A stretch of DNA of 64,000 bases from an uncultured Tenacibaculum sp. Lineage in GTDB: Bacteria > Bacteroidota > Bacteroidia > Flavobacteriales > Flavobacteriaceae. This document shows positions 27,196-36,727 of this stretch, one piece after another (the first letter of the stretch is position 1; each line of letters begins with the position of its first letter). Both the position numbers and the translations under genes were made by a program. The notes under the pieces are model-generated. The model saw nothing but the letters and a program-made list of their open reading frames with translations. It was not told the origin of the DNA and did no database searches. The stretch is taken from positions 1 to 64,000 of the forward strand of contig CAKZVD010000001.1 of assembly GCA_937922085.1 (NCBI GenBank), read 5' to 3'.

Positions 27196-27825
27196 TTATT
27201 TGAAAGTAGATATTACATTAATAGCTACTTCACTCCAAGTTTTAGAAACACCATCGGCTCCTTTATGTAAATCTTTACAAACTACATTTAAAGAATCTAC
27301 TGCATTTTTAGCATTCCATTTATCTATATCCATTATAGTATTCATAGTAAATACTTTACCATTAATAGTGTATTTAAATGGTAATTTTTCTGTTACACCA
27401 TTCATGGTAAATGAAGCAGTTCCTAAACTATCATTTTCAATCATTAATTTACCTGTTAAAGAAATAGTATTTTCCATTATACCAAAAAAGAATTTTCTAA
27501 TCTTAAGGTTTCTACCATTGTCTTTTGTTTCAATACTACTTACAGGAATTTTAAACTCAGCACCATTTATAGCTTCTTTTACAGAATTACCTTCACCTCC
27601 TTTTAACAATTCTACTTCTTTAAAAGTACCTTTTACAGGAACTTTTTCAGTTGTTTTGTATGCTACAAAATTGATGTTGTTATCTGCATTTTTTAAAGAA
27701 TAAGGAGCTGTTTTTTCTACAGTAGTAGGAGTCTCTTTTTTTTCTTCTTTTTTTTGTTCAGATTTACATGAAGTAAATTGAAATACAAGTAAAGATAAAC
27801 TTATAAAGGTTAAAATTTGTTTCAT
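27196..27825 (-). CDS. YceI-family lipoprotein
   Basis: 209 residues. A lipobox (FTSC, Cys20), then a lysine/glutamate linker, then a YceI lipocalin-like barrel: NINFVAYKTTEKVPVKGTF, GAEFKIPVSSIETKDNGRNLKIRKFFF, TASFTMNGVTEKLPFKY. YceI proteins bind isoprenoid or other lipids in the periplasm. It is the last gene of the acyl-CoA-binding/CdsA operon and overlaps the ACBP stop by 1 base. Confidence 0.88.
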   Translation of the reverse strand: MKQILTFISLSLLVFQFTSCKSEQKKEEKKETPTTVEKTAPYSLKNADNNINFVAYKTTEKVPVKGTFKEVELLKGGEGNSVKEAINGAEFKIPVSSIETKDNGRNLKIRKFFFGIMENTISLTGKLMIENDSLGTASFTMNGVTEKLPFKYTINGKVFTMNTIMDIDKWNAKNAVDSLNVVCKDLHKGADGVSKTWSEVAINVISTFK

Positions 27826-28091
27826 TATAAATTATTTAAGGTTGTGTTAACTAGTTTAATATAATTTTGTTTGGCTTCTGTTTCATTCATTCCTTTTAAT
27901 TGTACCCAAGCATTAAATTTAAAAGCATTTCTTAAATTATCATCATCAGAGTTTAACGAAAAATTATCTCCTTTTATAGCTTGTTTATAATAGGCATAAA
28001 GCCTTAATAAAATATCTGGAGCCAACTTTTCTTTTGTTTCAGATATTTTCTTTACAGCATCATTAAATTCTATGTCTAGCTTAGATATCAT
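27825..28091 (-). CDS. acyl-CoA-binding protein (ACBP)
   Basis: 88 residues from the ATG at 28091, two bases after the cdsA stop; a longer upstream start would overlap cdsA and adds no domain residues. The four-helix ACBP pattern is clear: LDIEFNDAVKKI, LLRLYAYYKQAIKGD (the Y-KQA motif), then FKFNAWVQLKGMNETEAKQNYI. It binds long-chain acyl-CoA esters. Clustering with CdsA suggests a link to phospholipid synthesis. Confidence 0.9.
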   Translation of the reverse strand: MISKLDIEFNDAVKKISETKEKLAPDILLRLYAYYKQAIKGDNFSLNSDDDNLRNAFKFNAWVQLKGMNETEAKQNYIKLVNTTLNNL

Positions 28092-28092
28092 C

Positions 28093-28890
28093 CTAAAGTA
28101 AAAAATGCACATACAAATATACGAAGGGAGCAAGGAAAAACAAACTATCTAACCTATCCAATAATCCACCATGTCCTGGCATTATGTTTCCACTATCTTT
28201 TACATTGGCTTGTCGTTTAAATTTACTTTCAACTAAATCACCAAACGTACCAAAAATAGAAACAATTATAGCGATGATTATCCAATTAATTATAGAGAAA
28301 TCTAAAGAGAAGTAAGAGATTACAATACTAGCTATAATAGAAAAAGTAAGTCCTCCAATAAAGCCTTCTATCGTTTTTTTAGGTGATATACGTTCAAAAA
28401 GCTTATGCTTTCCAAAACTTTTCCCTATGATGTAAGCGAAGCTATCATTAGCCCATATAATTAAAATGATATATATAATTAAATTAGGATTGTACACTTT
28501 GCCTATAAAAGGTAAATAAGCGAGAAAAAAGAAAGATAATACGATATAACAACTTTGCAGTATAAATCGTTGAAACTCTCTTAATCTAATATAAGATTTT
28601 GCATATAAATTAATAATTAGATAAATAGAATTTAATAAACAAAGGACTAACATTGTTAAAATAAAATTGTGATCAATTAAATTATAATATGTAGCTACAA
28701 CTAAGCTTATTATTAAAACTAAATATATAATATTAGCTTTAGAATTAATGATTCTTGAAAATTCCCAAATACAAATACTCGAAAAAATGGTTATTAAACC
28801 AATATAGGTTTCTTCAGAAAAAAAAATCGAAAATATAAATATACCTGCATATACAAGAGCAGAAATACTTCGAATTAAAAAGTTATTCAT
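28093..28890 (-). CDS. cdsA: phosphatidate cytidylyltransferase
   Basis: 265 residues from the ATG at 28890, two bases past the LUD stop. Many transmembrane helices and the C-terminal signature GTFGDLVESKFKR...KD...PGHGGLLDRLDS identify CdsA, which makes CDP-diacylglycerol from phosphatidate and CTP at the inner membrane. Upstream FtsH/LUD and downstream ACBP are in the same direction with 2-base gaps. Confidence 0.93.
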   Translation of the reverse strand: MNNFLIRSISALVYAGIFIFSIFFSEETYIGLITIFSSICIWEFSRIINSKANIIYLVLIISLVVATYYNLIDHNFILTMLVLCLLNSIYLIINLYAKSYIRLREFQRFILQSCYIVLSFFFLAYLPFIGKVYNPNLIIYIILIIWANDSFAYIIGKSFGKHKLFERISPKKTIEGFIGGLTFSIIASIVISYFSLDFSIINWIIIAIIVSIFGTFGDLVESKFKRQANVKDSGNIMPGHGGLLDRLDSLFFLAPFVYLYVHFLL

Positions 28891-28891
28891 G

Positions 28892-29482
28892 TTATAGGTC
28901 TTCAAAGAGAAGCAAATATAAATTTTTAGAGTTACTATTACCGTAACTTAAGAAATTATCCTCAGAATTCGTGAGAGTATAATTTTTAATTGAACATATA
29001 TTTGTTGGAATATTTCCTCTAAAATTTATTTTAATACCAGATAATCCTTCTCCAATACTTTTCACTAATTGACTTGTAGTTGCGTAAACAATAAAGTTTT
29101 CTGACAAACTAGGTAATTTATTACTTCCAATTTGATTAGAGGAAAGTAATATTTCACCAGAATTAGAAATTAAGTGTTCACAAGTAATGAAGATAGGTAG
29201 TTTTTGTTTATAGTTGTTTTCTACTTTTACATCAATTTTTTTTGTAAGTGTTAATAAGTCAATATCATTACAAATAATATGTTGCCAATTATTTTCACGT
29301 AAAATATTGTCTAAATTTAAAGCAACTTCTTCTATTTTAGTTGAATATAAGAATTTACCTCCTTTATTAATAAAATGATGCACAAAAGAATCGTCTAAAG
29401 ATAATTCTACAGGTTGTTTTTTAACCTGCTTATCTTTATCCGATTCTTGATATGATTTAAATAACTTTTTTAAAAAGTTCAT
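28892..29482 (-). CDS. LUD-domain protein (LutC/YkgG-like)
   Basis: 196 residues. A basic N-terminal tail is followed by an LUD fold: VHHFINKGGKFLYSTKIEEV, NILRENNWQHIICND, ISNSGEILLSSNQIG, LSENFIVYATTSQLV. Related LutC proteins are part of lactate-utilisation complexes, but lone LUD proteins beside ftsH and cdsA are common in Flavobacteriia with unknown role. The 21-base gap from ftsH suggests co-transcription. Confidence 0.8.
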   Translation of the reverse strand: MNFLKKLFKSYQESDKDKQVKKQPVELSLDDSFVHHFINKGGKFLYSTKIEEVALNLDNILRENNWQHIICNDIDLLTLTKKIDVKVENNYKQKLPIFITCEHLISNSGEILLSSNQIGSNKLPSLSENFIVYATTSQLVKSIGEGLSGIKINFRGNIPTNICSIKNYTLTNSEDNFLSYGNSNSKNLYLLLFEDL

Positions 29483-29503
29483 TAAAAAGAATTACTTTAA
29501 TAT

Positions 29504-31447
29504 TTATTCTTCCTTTGTTTCAGTTTCATTACTAACAGTAGTAATAGTGTCTTTTTCGAAAGGTCTTTTACCAAATATTTTAACTAAGTCATCTTTAAAA
29601 ATCACTTCTTTTTCTAAAAGTTTTTCAGCTAAAATATTTAATTTGTCTTTGTGTTTGTCTAAAATTTCTATAGCCCTAACATATTGCCCTTCTATAATTT
29701 TAGATATTTCTTCATCTATAGTTTTTGCTGTTTCTTCACTATACGGTTTTACAAACGAGTCGTTACCAGAAGAATCATAGTAAGTAATATTACCTACTTT
29801 TTCATTCAAACCATAAATAGTAACCATGGCACGAGCTTTTTTTGTTACTTTTTCCAAATCACTTAAAGCACCAGTAGATATTTTGTTAAATGTTAATATC
29901 TCAGCAGCACGTCCACCCATAGTAGCGCACATTTCATCTAATAATTGCTCTGTTTGAGTTATTTTTCTCTCTTCCGGTAAATACCAAGCTGCTCCTAAAG
30001 ATTGTCCTCTTGGTACAATAGTAACTTTAACTAATGGAGCTGCGTGCTCTAACATCCAACTAACGGTTGCGTGACCAGCTTCATGATAAGCAATTACTTC
30101 CTTCTCTTTGAGGGTCATTACTTTATTTTTCTTTTCTAATCCCCCAACAATTCTATCTACAGCATCTAAGAAATCTTGGTGTTCTATAGCTTCTTTATTA
30201 TGTCTTGCAGCAATTAAAGCAGCTTCATTACATAAGTTAGCAATATCAGCACCAGAAAAACCTGGAGTTTGTTGTGCTAAAAATTCTAAATTAGCATTGT
30301 CAGATAGTTTTAAAGGTTTTATATGTACTTCAAAAATTTCTCTACGTTCTAGTAAATCTGGTAAGTCAACATAAATTTGTCTGTCAAAACGACCAGCACG
30401 CATTAATGCTTTATCTAAAATTTCAGCACGGTTAGTAGCAGCTAACACAATTACATTAGTATCTGTACCAAAACCATCCATTTCTGTTAATAATTGATTT
30501 AATGTGTTTTCACGTTCGTCATTACCACCTGTCATACTGTTTTTACCACGAGCACGTCCAATAGCATCTATTTCATCAATAAATATTATCGAAGGAGATT
30601 TTTGTTGTGCTTGTTTAAATAAATCTCGTACACGAGAAGCACCTACACCAACAAACATTTCAACGAAATCTGAACCAGATAAAGAAAAGAAAGGAACACC
30701 AGCTTCACCTGCAACAGCTTTTGCTAGTAAAGTTTTACCTGTACCAGGAGGGCCAACTAATAAAGCCCCTTTAGGTATTTTACCTCCTAATTTGGTGTAT
30801 TTTTCTGGGTTTTTTAAGAAATCTACGATTTCTTGAACTTCCTCTTTAGCTCCTTCTAAACCGGCAACATTTTTAAAAGTAGTTTTTACTTTGGTATTTT
30901 CATCAAAAAGCTTTGCTTTAGATTTACCAATATTGAATATTTGGCCACCACCACCAGCACCGCCACCAGCGCCAGACATTCTTTTCATGAAAAATAACCA
31001 AATAGCTATTAAAATGATGAATGGTAAAAAGTTAATTAGAGTTTCTGCAAAACTAGTTCTACTTCTATTGTCATAATCAAAAGACAAATTGTATTGCTTT
31101 TTAGCAGTATCTAAATTATTCTCAAAATTTTGTAGATCACCAAAGTTGTACTCATATAAATAAGAACCTTTTCTAAAAAAAGGAGACTTGGTTAGTTTTT
31201 GATGTTTTTCTTTAGTTAAAGCATCTTCCTTAATGTAAATCTCAGCAAGAGATTTGTTTATAATAAGAATTTTATCAACATCATTGTCTTTTAAAATTTC
31301 ATTAAATTCGTTACTAGCAATATTTCTAGAAGATAAACCTCCAGAGCTATTGAAGAAGCTCATACCAATAAGAAATAATAAAATAGGTATATAAATCCAG
31401 TATGAATTTAATTTAAATTTCGGTGCATTATTTTTCTTTTCGCTCAT
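29504..31447 (-). CDS. ftsH: ATP-dependent zinc metalloprotease FtsH
   Basis: 647 residues. Two transmembrane helices (about 16-32 and 136-153) flank the periplasmic domain. A Gly-rich linker (157-168), Walker A GPPGTGKT (232-239), Walker B FIDEID (289-294), the second region of homology ([10 protein letters not shown]) and zinc site HEAGH (455-459) are all present. It degrades misfolded membrane and regulatory proteins. The order rsfS-ftsH-LUD-cdsA is a common Bacteroidota arrangement. Confidence 0.97.
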   Translation of the reverse strand: MSEKKNNAPKFKLNSYWIYIPILLFLIGMSFFNSSGGLSSRNIASNEFNEILKDNDVDKILIINKSLAEIYIKEDALTKEKHQKLTKSPFFRKGSYLYEYNFGDLQNFENNLDTAKKQYNLSFDYDNRSRTSFAETLINFLPFIILIAIWLFFMKRMSGAGGGAGGGGQIFNIGKSKAKLFDENTKVKTTFKNVAGLEGAKEEVQEIVDFLKNPEKYTKLGGKIPKGALLVGPPGTGKTLLAKAVAGEAGVPFFSLSGSDFVEMFVGVGASRVRDLFKQAQQKSPSIIFIDEIDAIGRARGKNSMTGGNDERENTLNQLLTEMDGFGTDTNVIVLAATNRAEILDKALMRAGRFDRQIYVDLPDLLERREIFEVHIKPLKLSDNANLEFLAQQTPGFSGADIANLCNEAALIAARHNKEAIEHQDFLDAVDRIVGGLEKKNKVMTLKEKEVIAYHEAGHATVSWMLEHAAPLVKVTIVPRGQSLGAAWYLPEERKITQTEQLLDEMCATMGGRAAEILTFNKISTGALSDLEKVTKKARAMVTIYGLNEKVGNITYYDSSGNDSFVKPYSEETAKTIDEEISKIIEGQYVRAIEILDKHKDKLNILAEKLLEKEVIFKDDLVKIFGKRPFEKDTITTVSNETETKEE

Positions 31448-31476
31448 AAAAGTATATATGAAATAATTAGAGGTTT

Positions 31477-31845
31477 TTAAGCTGGGGTTATTTCTGTTAT
31501 TTTAGCATCTCCCCATAGACTTTCAATATCGTAATAATCTCGAACATGTTTTTGAAAAATGTGAACAACTACATTTACATAATCCATTAAAACCCATTCA
31601 GAGTTTCCTTGTCCTTCGACATTAAAAGGTTTATCTTTAAGTTCTTTGCTTACGACTTTTTGAACTGAGCCAGATATCGCATTAACTTGAGTGTTTGAGT
31701 TTCCTGTGCAAATTACAAAATAATCACATACTGTATTTTCGATCTCTCTTAAGTCTAATAATTGAATATTTTCACCTTTAACATCATCTATTCCTTTAAT
31801 AATAGTTGCAATTAAATCGTCTGTACTTGCTTGTGTTTTTGTCAT
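31477..31845 (-). CDS. rsfS: ribosome silencing factor RsfS
   Basis: 122 residues. IQLLDLREIENTVCDYFVICTGNSNTQV and the GQGNSEWVLMDYVNVVVHIFQKHVRDYYDIESLWGDA end are diagnostic of RsfS/Iojap. It binds uL14 and blocks subunit joining in starvation. First gene of the ftsH operon, 29 bases ahead of ftsH, with a candidate promoter at 31865-31872. Confidence 0.96.
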   Translation of the reverse strand: MTKTQASTDDLIATIIKGIDDVKGENIQLLDLREIENTVCDYFVICTGNSNTQVNAISGSVQKVVSKELKDKPFNVEGQGNSEWVLMDYVNVVVHIFQKHVRDYYDIESLWGDAKITEITPA

Positions 31846-31864
31846 TAAATATTTTTAGTTTTAG

Positions 31865-31872
31865 CAAAGTTA
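31865..31872 (-). promoter_or_regulatory. candidate -7 element (TAACTTTG) for rsfS-ftsH
   Basis: The minus strand reads TAACTTTG, an exact TAnnTTTG match 19 bases before the rsfS start. No clear -33 element. Confidence 0.5.
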
Positions 31873-31931
31873 TTACTTTTTTGCGAGTAATTTACGTATT
31901 ATTGAAACGAGTTAAATCTCAATAACAGTAT

Positions 31932-32666
31932 ATGAGAATAATCAAACTTGATGCCATCGAATCTACGAACTCTTTTTTAAAAGATTTGTCAGTAAGTTCT
32001 AAAATTAATGACTTCACTGTAGTAGTAGCAAAAGAACAAACTTTAGGTAGGGGGCAAATGAATACTAAATGGGTTTCTGAAGCAGGTAAAAACCTCATAT
32101 TTAGTGTGTTTATAAAACATCATAAATTGCATATTTTAAATCAAACATTTTTGAATTTTGCAATAAGTATCTCTATTAATGAAGCTATTGCTTCATTAAA
32201 ACTACCTAAACTGACAGTAAAGTGGCCTAACGACATTCTGTCAGAAAAAAAGAAGATATGTGGAATATTAATAGAAAATAGTTTAAAAGGTATGTATATA
32301 GATTCTTCTGTAGTGGGCGTAGGTTTAAATGTGAATCAATTAAAGTTTCCAGATAATCTACCAAATGCATCTTCAATTGCTATGGTACTAAAAAAAGAAA
32401 TAGATTTAGAAGAGATGTTAGCAGTGATTTTAAAAAAGATTGAAATCAATATTGATCTTTTAAGAAACAAGCAATTTGAAAAATTAGAGGAAAAGTATTT
32501 AAATGTTTTATTTAAAAAAAACGTTCCAAGTATGTTTAAAGACACTCAAAACGTTTTTTTTATGGGTAAAATAATTGGAGTTAATACCAATAATGGTAAA
32601 CTTCAAATAGAACTAAACGATGAAACTATTAAAGAATTTGGTTTAAAGGAAGTTTCATTCGTATAG
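31932..32666 (+). CDS. birA: biotin--[acetyl-CoA-carboxylase] ligase
   Basis: 244 residues, the short form lacking the N-terminal DNA-binding domain. ESTNSFLKD, the biotinyl-AMP loop QTLGRGQMNTKW (G-R-G-x), KWPNDILS and KICGILIENS are diagnostic. The enzyme biotinylates carrier proteins. Without an HTH it is not a repressor. It is divergent from rsfS and convergent with the SRPBCC gene (2-base gap). Confidence 0.95.
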   Translation: MRIIKLDAIESTNSFLKDLSVSSKINDFTVVVAKEQTLGRGQMNTKWVSEAGKNLIFSVFIKHHKLHILNQTFLNFAISISINEAIASLKLPKLTVKWPNDILSEKKKICGILIENSLKGMYIDSSVVGVGLNVNQLKFPDNLPNASSIAMVLKKEIDLEEMLAVILKKIEINIDLLRNKQFEKLEEKYLNVLFKKNVPSMFKDTQNVFFMGKIIGVNTNNGKLQIELNDETIKEFGLKEVSFV

Positions 32667-32668
32667 TT

Positions 32669-33058
32669 TTATAATTTTTCAAGGTTTTCTGTTAAAGTTT
32701 CTATGAATTTTGTTAGTGGTTTTTTAACCATCATTGCTATCATAGGGTTAAAACTACTTTCAAAATTTAATTGAACATTACTTTCGTTTTCTGACTTTTC
32801 TTGAATATCTGCAGATAATGTAAAAGGTAATTTACTACTTGCTGCTCCTAAAGTAACATTAGAGAATTCCGTTTTCTCTTTCATTACTAGTCTAATTTCA
32901 GGCATTCCTTTTAATCCAAAAACAAAAGATTCTCCTTCAACCTCAAATTTTTCAGTATTCTCAGGCATTAATTGTTTAAAATTTTCAAGCTTAATTAAAA
33001 ACTCAAAAGTTTCTTTAGGTGATTTTTTAACAATTATACTATTTCCATTAATGTTCAT
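32669..33058 (-). CDS. SRPBCC (START-like) family protein
   Basis: 129 residues. The order of strands and the helix at the end fit the Bet v 1-like SRPBCC fold: VKKSPKETFEFLIKLENFKQLMPE, FVFGLKGMPEIRLVMKE, then a C-terminal helix. No catalytic residues can be assigned. It lies 34 bases after pyrE and is probably in the same transcript. Confidence 0.8.
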   Translation of the reverse strand: MNINGNSIIVKKSPKETFEFLIKLENFKQLMPENTEKFEVEGESFVFGLKGMPEIRLVMKEKTEFSNVTLGAASSKLPFTLSADIQEKSENESNVQLNFESSFNPMIAMMVKKPLTKFIETLTENLEKL

Positions 33059-33092
33059 ATTCTTATTTTTTATATAGTCAAGTATTTAAGTA

Positions 33093-33734
33093 TTACTGAT
33101 TCCACTCACTAGGGTTTACTCTCCAAGCTTCTAGTGTTTCTAATTCTTTTTCAGTAACGTAATTACTGTCTAAGGCTTGTTCTAATAAAGCATCATAGTT
33201 GCTTAATGTAGTGAAATCTAAATTATGAGCATCAAAAGTTTCTTGAGCAATAGAAAAACCATAAGAAAAAATAGCGACCATTCCTTTAACAGTAGCATCT
33301 GCTTCTTTTAAAGCTTTAATAGCATTCATGCTACTTTTACCAGTACTTATTAAATCTTCTATAACAACTACATTTTGTCCGCTTTCTAAAAAACCTTCAA
33401 TTTGATTTTTTCGACCATGTTTTTTCGGTTCAGGTCTTACATATACAAAAGGAACACCTAACTCTTGTGCAACTAAGACACCAATAGCTATGGCACCAGT
33501 GGCAACACCAGCAATAACATCAGGTTTACCATGTTTTTCTTCTACTAATCGAGCTATTTTTTCTTTTAAAAAATTACGAACAGAAGGGTAAGATAATGTT
33601 ACTCTATTATCACAGTAAATAGGAGATTTCCAACCAGATGCCCAAGTAAAAGGATTATTTGGGTCTAATTTAATGGCTTTTATTTGCAAAAGAAGTTCAG
33701 CAGTTTTTTTTGCAGTATCTTTGTTTAAAATCAT
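33093..33734 (-). CDS. pyrE: orotate phosphoribosyltransferase
   Basis: 213 residues from the ATG at 33734 (MILNKDTAKK); an upstream start would add 16 unrelated residues and cross the promoter. The PRPP motif VVVIEDLISTGKSS, FTWASGWKSPIYCDNR and VRPEPKKHGRKNQIEG are diagnostic. It makes OMP in pyrimidine synthesis. A TACATTTG element ends 4 bases before the start codon, so the transcript may be nearly leaderless. Confidence 0.96.
   Translation of the reverse strand: MILNKDTAKKTAELLLQIKAIKLDPNNPFTWASGWKSPIYCDNRVTLSYPSVRNFLKEKIARLVEEKHGKPDVIAGVATGAIAIGVLVAQELGVPFVYVRPEPKKHGRKNQIEGFLESGQNVVVIEDLISTGKSSMNAIKALKEADATVKGMVAIFSYGFSIAQETFDAHNLDFTTLSNYDALLEQALDSNYVTEKELETLEAWRVNPSEWNQ
33716..33723 (+). 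promoter_or_regulatory. candidate -7 element (TATCTTTG) for the NUDIX gene
   Basis: Exact TAnnTTTG match on the plus strand, 18 bases before the NUDIX ATG at 33742 and inside the 5' end of pyrE. Confidence 0.45.
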
Positions 33735-33738
33735 AACG

Positions 33739-33746
33739 CAAATGTA
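33739..33746 (-). promoter_or_regulatory. candidate -7 element (TACATTTG) for pyrE
   Basis: The minus strand reads TACATTTG, exact TAnnTTTG, with only CGTT between it and the pyrE ATG. It overlaps the opposite-strand NUDIX start codon. Confidence 0.5.
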
Positions 33747-34345
33747 TAAAGTTTTTGTGAATGATAGGCCTATAATTTTCACATCTTCTCCTAAAAAAAA
33801 AAGAAGATTACTTGTTTCTGCACCTTAAAAATATTGTAATTAGAGAAATTGTTGAAAAAGTAAAAACTGGATATTTAAAAGGAGTGTATTTGCATACACT
33901 AGATTTAAACGAAGATTGGGCATCGTTTTGCCAAGATTTTAATTTAATAAGAGCTGGAGGAGGTTTAGTGTTAAATAAAATGAAAGAAGTTTTATTTATT
34001 TACAGAGCTAATAAATGGGATTTACCAAAAGGTAGAAGTGAAGGAGATGAAATAATTGAAGAAACAGCTTTAAGAGAAGTCGAAGAAGAATGTGGAGTTA
34101 AAGATTTATATATTCAAAAATTTTTATTGAAAACCTATCATCTTTTTTATGACAATAAAGAACAGCGACTAAAAGAAACTCATTGGTTTTTAATGAAAAC
34201 AGATTATTCTGGAGATTTAAAGCCACTGTTAAAAGAAGGAATAAAAGTTGCGGTTTTTAAAAAAGAAAAAGAAATAAGAAAAGCGTTATTAAATACTTAT
34301 ATTAATGTGATTACTGTTCTTAATAGTTATAGAGAACAAATTTAA
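33742..34345 (+). CDS. NUDIX hydrolase, apparent frameshift at an A10 run
   Basis: The ATG at 33742 gives MYKVFVNDRPIIFTSS, the usual opening of the flavobacterial NUDIX protein beside pyrE, but the frame ends after about 28 codons. The rest of the protein is in the next frame, open from 33776. The two join correctly if one A is removed from the ten at 33793-33802. The NUDIX box is intact (GRSEGDEIIEETALREVEEECGV, reading G-x5-E-x7-REVEEECG), so the enzyme core is unaffected. Without a shift, only a TTG at 33812 could start it. Confidence 0.75.
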
Positions 34346-34530
34346 TGGAAGGGTGATAGCCGAGAATTGAATTCTTCTAAACTTGTTTTTAAATGAAAAA
34401 ATAAAAATTCTTATAAATATTTTGGTAGTTGATTTTAGATTTAAAGTTAAAAAAACTATATAATATAAAACGTTGTTTTAAAGTAACTCTTACTAAATAG
34501 ACCAAACTGACTTAAATTTATTTCAAATTA

Positions 34531-34543
34531 TGACACCCTGTCA
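34531..34543. promoter_or_regulatory. TGACA-N3-TGTCA palindrome upstream of dnaK
   Basis: A perfect 5-3-5 inverted repeat, 107 bases before the dnaK ATG, with another TGTCA at 34561. It is a possible regulator-binding site; it is not the CIRCE sequence. Confidence 0.45.
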
Positions 34544-34584
34544 TTAAAAATCATTAAAACTGTCAAAAAAAATAAAATTTATCG

Positions 34585-34600
34585 TTGGCATAACCTTTGA
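34585..34600 (+). promoter_or_regulatory. sigma-54-like element upstream of dnaK
   Basis: TTGGCATAACCTTTGA resembles the -24/-12 sigma-54 promoter (TGGCAC-N5-TTGC) but with GA in place of the -12 GC. It lies about 50 bases before the ATG. Confidence 0.35.
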
Positions 34601-34649
34601 CATTAACAGACCATAAAACTGAACAAAAAATAAATAATATAATAAAATT

Positions 34650-36563
34650 ATGAGTAAGATTATAGGAATCGATTTAGGTACTACCAACTCATGTGTTTCT
34701 GTGATGGAAGGAAACGAGCCAGTGGTAATTCCTAATTCAGAAGGAAAAAGAACAACACCATCTGTAGTTGCTTTTGTTGAAGGAGGAGAGCGTAAAGTTG
34801 GAGATCCAGCAAAACGTCAGGCAGTAACAAATCCTACAAAAACAGTATATTCTATTAAGCGTTTTATGGGTAATAAATTTTCTGAGTCTTCTAAAGAAGC
34901 AGGAAGAGTACCTTATGAAGTAGTTAAAGGAGATAACGATACGCCACGTGTAAAAATTGACGATCGTATGTATACACCGCAAGAGATTTCTGCAATGGTG
35001 TTACAAAAAATGAAAAAAACAGCTGAAGATTACTTAGGGCAAGATGTTGCAGAAGCAGTAATTACAGTACCAGCATATTTTAATGATGCACAACGTCAGG
35101 CTACAAAAGAGGCTGGAGAGATAGCAGGATTAACAGTTCGTCGTATTATTAACGAGCCAACTGCGGCAGCTTTAGCTTATGGTTTAGATAAAGCGAATGA
35201 TGATAAAAAAATTGTTGTTTTTGATTTTGGTGGAGGTACGCATGATGTTTCTATCTTAGAATTAGGAGATGGAGTATTTGAAGTATTAGCAACTGATGGA
35301 GATACGCATTTAGGTGGTGATGATGTTGATGAAAAATTAATCAACTGGTTAGCAGAAGAGTTTAACGCTGAAGAGAACATGGATTTACGTAAAGATCCTA
35401 TGGCTTTACAACGTTTAAAAGAAGCTGCAGAAAAAGCGAAGATTGAATTATCTAGTACTACTTCTACAGAAATAAACTTACCATATATTACAGCTACAGC
35501 TTCAGGGCCAAAGCACTTGGTAAGAACAATGACGAGAGCTAAATTTGAGCAATTAATTGACGATTTAGTAAAGAGAACTATAGAGCCTTGTCAAACAGCT
35601 TTAAAAAATGCTGACTTATCTACTTCAGATATTGACGAAGTAATTTTAGTAGGAGGTTCTACTCGTATTCCTGCGATTCAGGAAGCAGTAGAGAAGTTTT
35701 TTGGAAAAGCGCCAAGTAAAGGAGTGAATCCTGATGAAGTTGTTTCTTTAGGAGCAGCAATTCAAGGTGGTGTTTTAACAGGTGATGTAAAAGATGTATT
35801 ATTATTAGATGTTACACCTTTATCATTAGGTATTGAAACAATGGGGAATGTATTCACGAAATTAATTGAAGCGAATACAACTATTCCTACTAAGAAATCA
35901 CAAGTTTTCTCTACAGCAGCAGATAACCAACCATCAGTAGATATTCACGTATTACAAGGTGAAAGAGCAATGGCTGCGGATAATAAAACAATTGGACGTT
36001 TTCAGTTAGCCGATATTCCACCAGCACAAAGAGGAGTTCCTCAAATTGAAGTAACTTTCGATATTGATGCAAATGGTATAATCAATGTTTCTGCTTCTGA
36101 TAAAGCAACAGGAAAAGTACAAAATGTTCGTATTGAAGCTTCTTCTGGATTAACAGATGAAGAGATTCAAAAGATGAAAGCTGATGCTGAAGCAAATGCT
36201 GAAGCAGATGCAAAGGCTAAAGAATCTATTGATAAGATTAATGGTGCCGATTCTATGATTTTTCAAACAGAAAAGCAATTAAAAGAATTTGGAGATAAAT
36301 TATCAGCAGATAAAAAAGAACCAATTGAAGCGGCTTTAGAAGAATTGAAAAAAGCGCATGAGAGTAAAGATTTAGCTCAAATAGATGCGACAATGGAGAA
36401 GATTAATGAAGCATGGAAAGTAGCTTCTGAAGAAATGTATGCTGCAGAGCAGCAAGCTGGAGGACCAGCTGGTGAGCCTCAAGGTCAGCCAGGAGGTAAT
36501 GCAGAAGCTTCTCAAGAAGCTAATGACAATGTAGAGGATGTAGACTTCGAAGAAGTTAAATAA
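34650..36563 (+). CDS. dnaK: chaperone protein DnaK (Hsp70)
   Basis: 637 residues, full length. [11 protein letters not shown] opens the ATPase domain; [14 protein letters not shown] (His where many have Phe), [14 protein letters not shown] and the substrate-domain [11 protein letters not shown] are all present; a Gln/Gly-rich tail ends in [10 protein letters not shown]. It folds and protects proteins under heat stress. It is monocistronic here: dnaJ and grpE are not adjacent. A terminator hairpin follows. Confidence 0.98.
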   Translation: MSKIIGIDLGTTNSCVSVMEGNEPVVIPNSEGKRTTPSVVAFVEGGERKVGDPAKRQAVTNPTKTVYSIKRFMGNKFSESSKEAGRVPYEVVKGDNDTPRVKIDDRMYTPQEISAMVLQKMKKTAEDYLGQDVAEAVITVPAYFNDAQRQATKEAGEIAGLTVRRIINEPTAAALAYGLDKANDDKKIVVFDFGGGTHDVSILELGDGVFEVLATDGDTHLGGDDVDEKLINWLAEEFNAEENMDLRKDPMALQRLKEAAEKAKIELSSTTSTEINLPYITATASGPKHLVRTMTRAKFEQLIDDLVKRTIEPCQTALKNADLSTSDIDEVILVGGSTRIPAIQEAVEKFFGKAPSKGVNPDEVVSLGAAIQGGVLTGDVKDVLLLDVTPLSLGIETMGNVFTKLIEANTTIPTKKSQVFSTAADNQPSVDIHVLQGERAMAADNKTIGRFQLADIPPAQRGVPQIEVTFDIDANGIINVSASDKATGKVQNVRIEASSGLTDEEIQKMKADAEANAEADAKAKESIDKINGADSMIFQTEKQLKEFGDKLSADKKEPIEAALEELKKAHESKDLAQIDATMEKINEAWKVASEEMYAAEQQAGGPAGEPQGQPGGNAEASQEANDNVEDVDFEEVK

Positions 36564-36590
36564 TAAATAATAAGACAATAGTCTTTTTAT

Positions 36591-36630
36591 AAAGAAAACG
36601 TAATCATTAACTTGATTGCGTTTTTCTTTT
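36591..36630 (+). terminator. dnaK terminator
   Basis: AAAACGTAATCA pairs with TGATTGCGTTTT (one G-U pair) and is followed by a T-rich run. Confidence 0.75.
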
Positions 36631-36727
36631 TAATAATATTTGCTAATTGATGTTTTTAACAAGTGGTTTAACCTTTAGATTTAGATAAGTATTACAAAAT
36701 AATTAGTACAGGTAAAGTTTCAACAAC

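Larger units (their letters stand above)
34346..34649. other. 304-base dnaK upstream region
   Basis: No gene is seen. It holds a TGACACCCTGTCA palindrome (34531-34543) and a TTGGCATAACCTTTGA element (34585-34600), both candidate dnaK control sites. Confidence 0.6.

Noticed and set aside
28092..28133. Upstream start for the ACBP gene
   Set aside because: It would overlap cdsA by about 40 bases and adds 14 residues that do not belong to the ACBP fold; the ATG at 28091 fits.
30504..30836. Plus-strand frame opposite ftsH
   Set aside because: Antisense shadow of the AAA domain. Similar frames opposite yceI (27200-27703) and the esterase (24819-25118) were dropped for the same reason.
34346..34400. 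Possible tRNA in the more G-rich stretch after the NUDIX gene
   Set aside because: No cloverleaf, no T-loop GTTCRA and no acceptor stem could be built.
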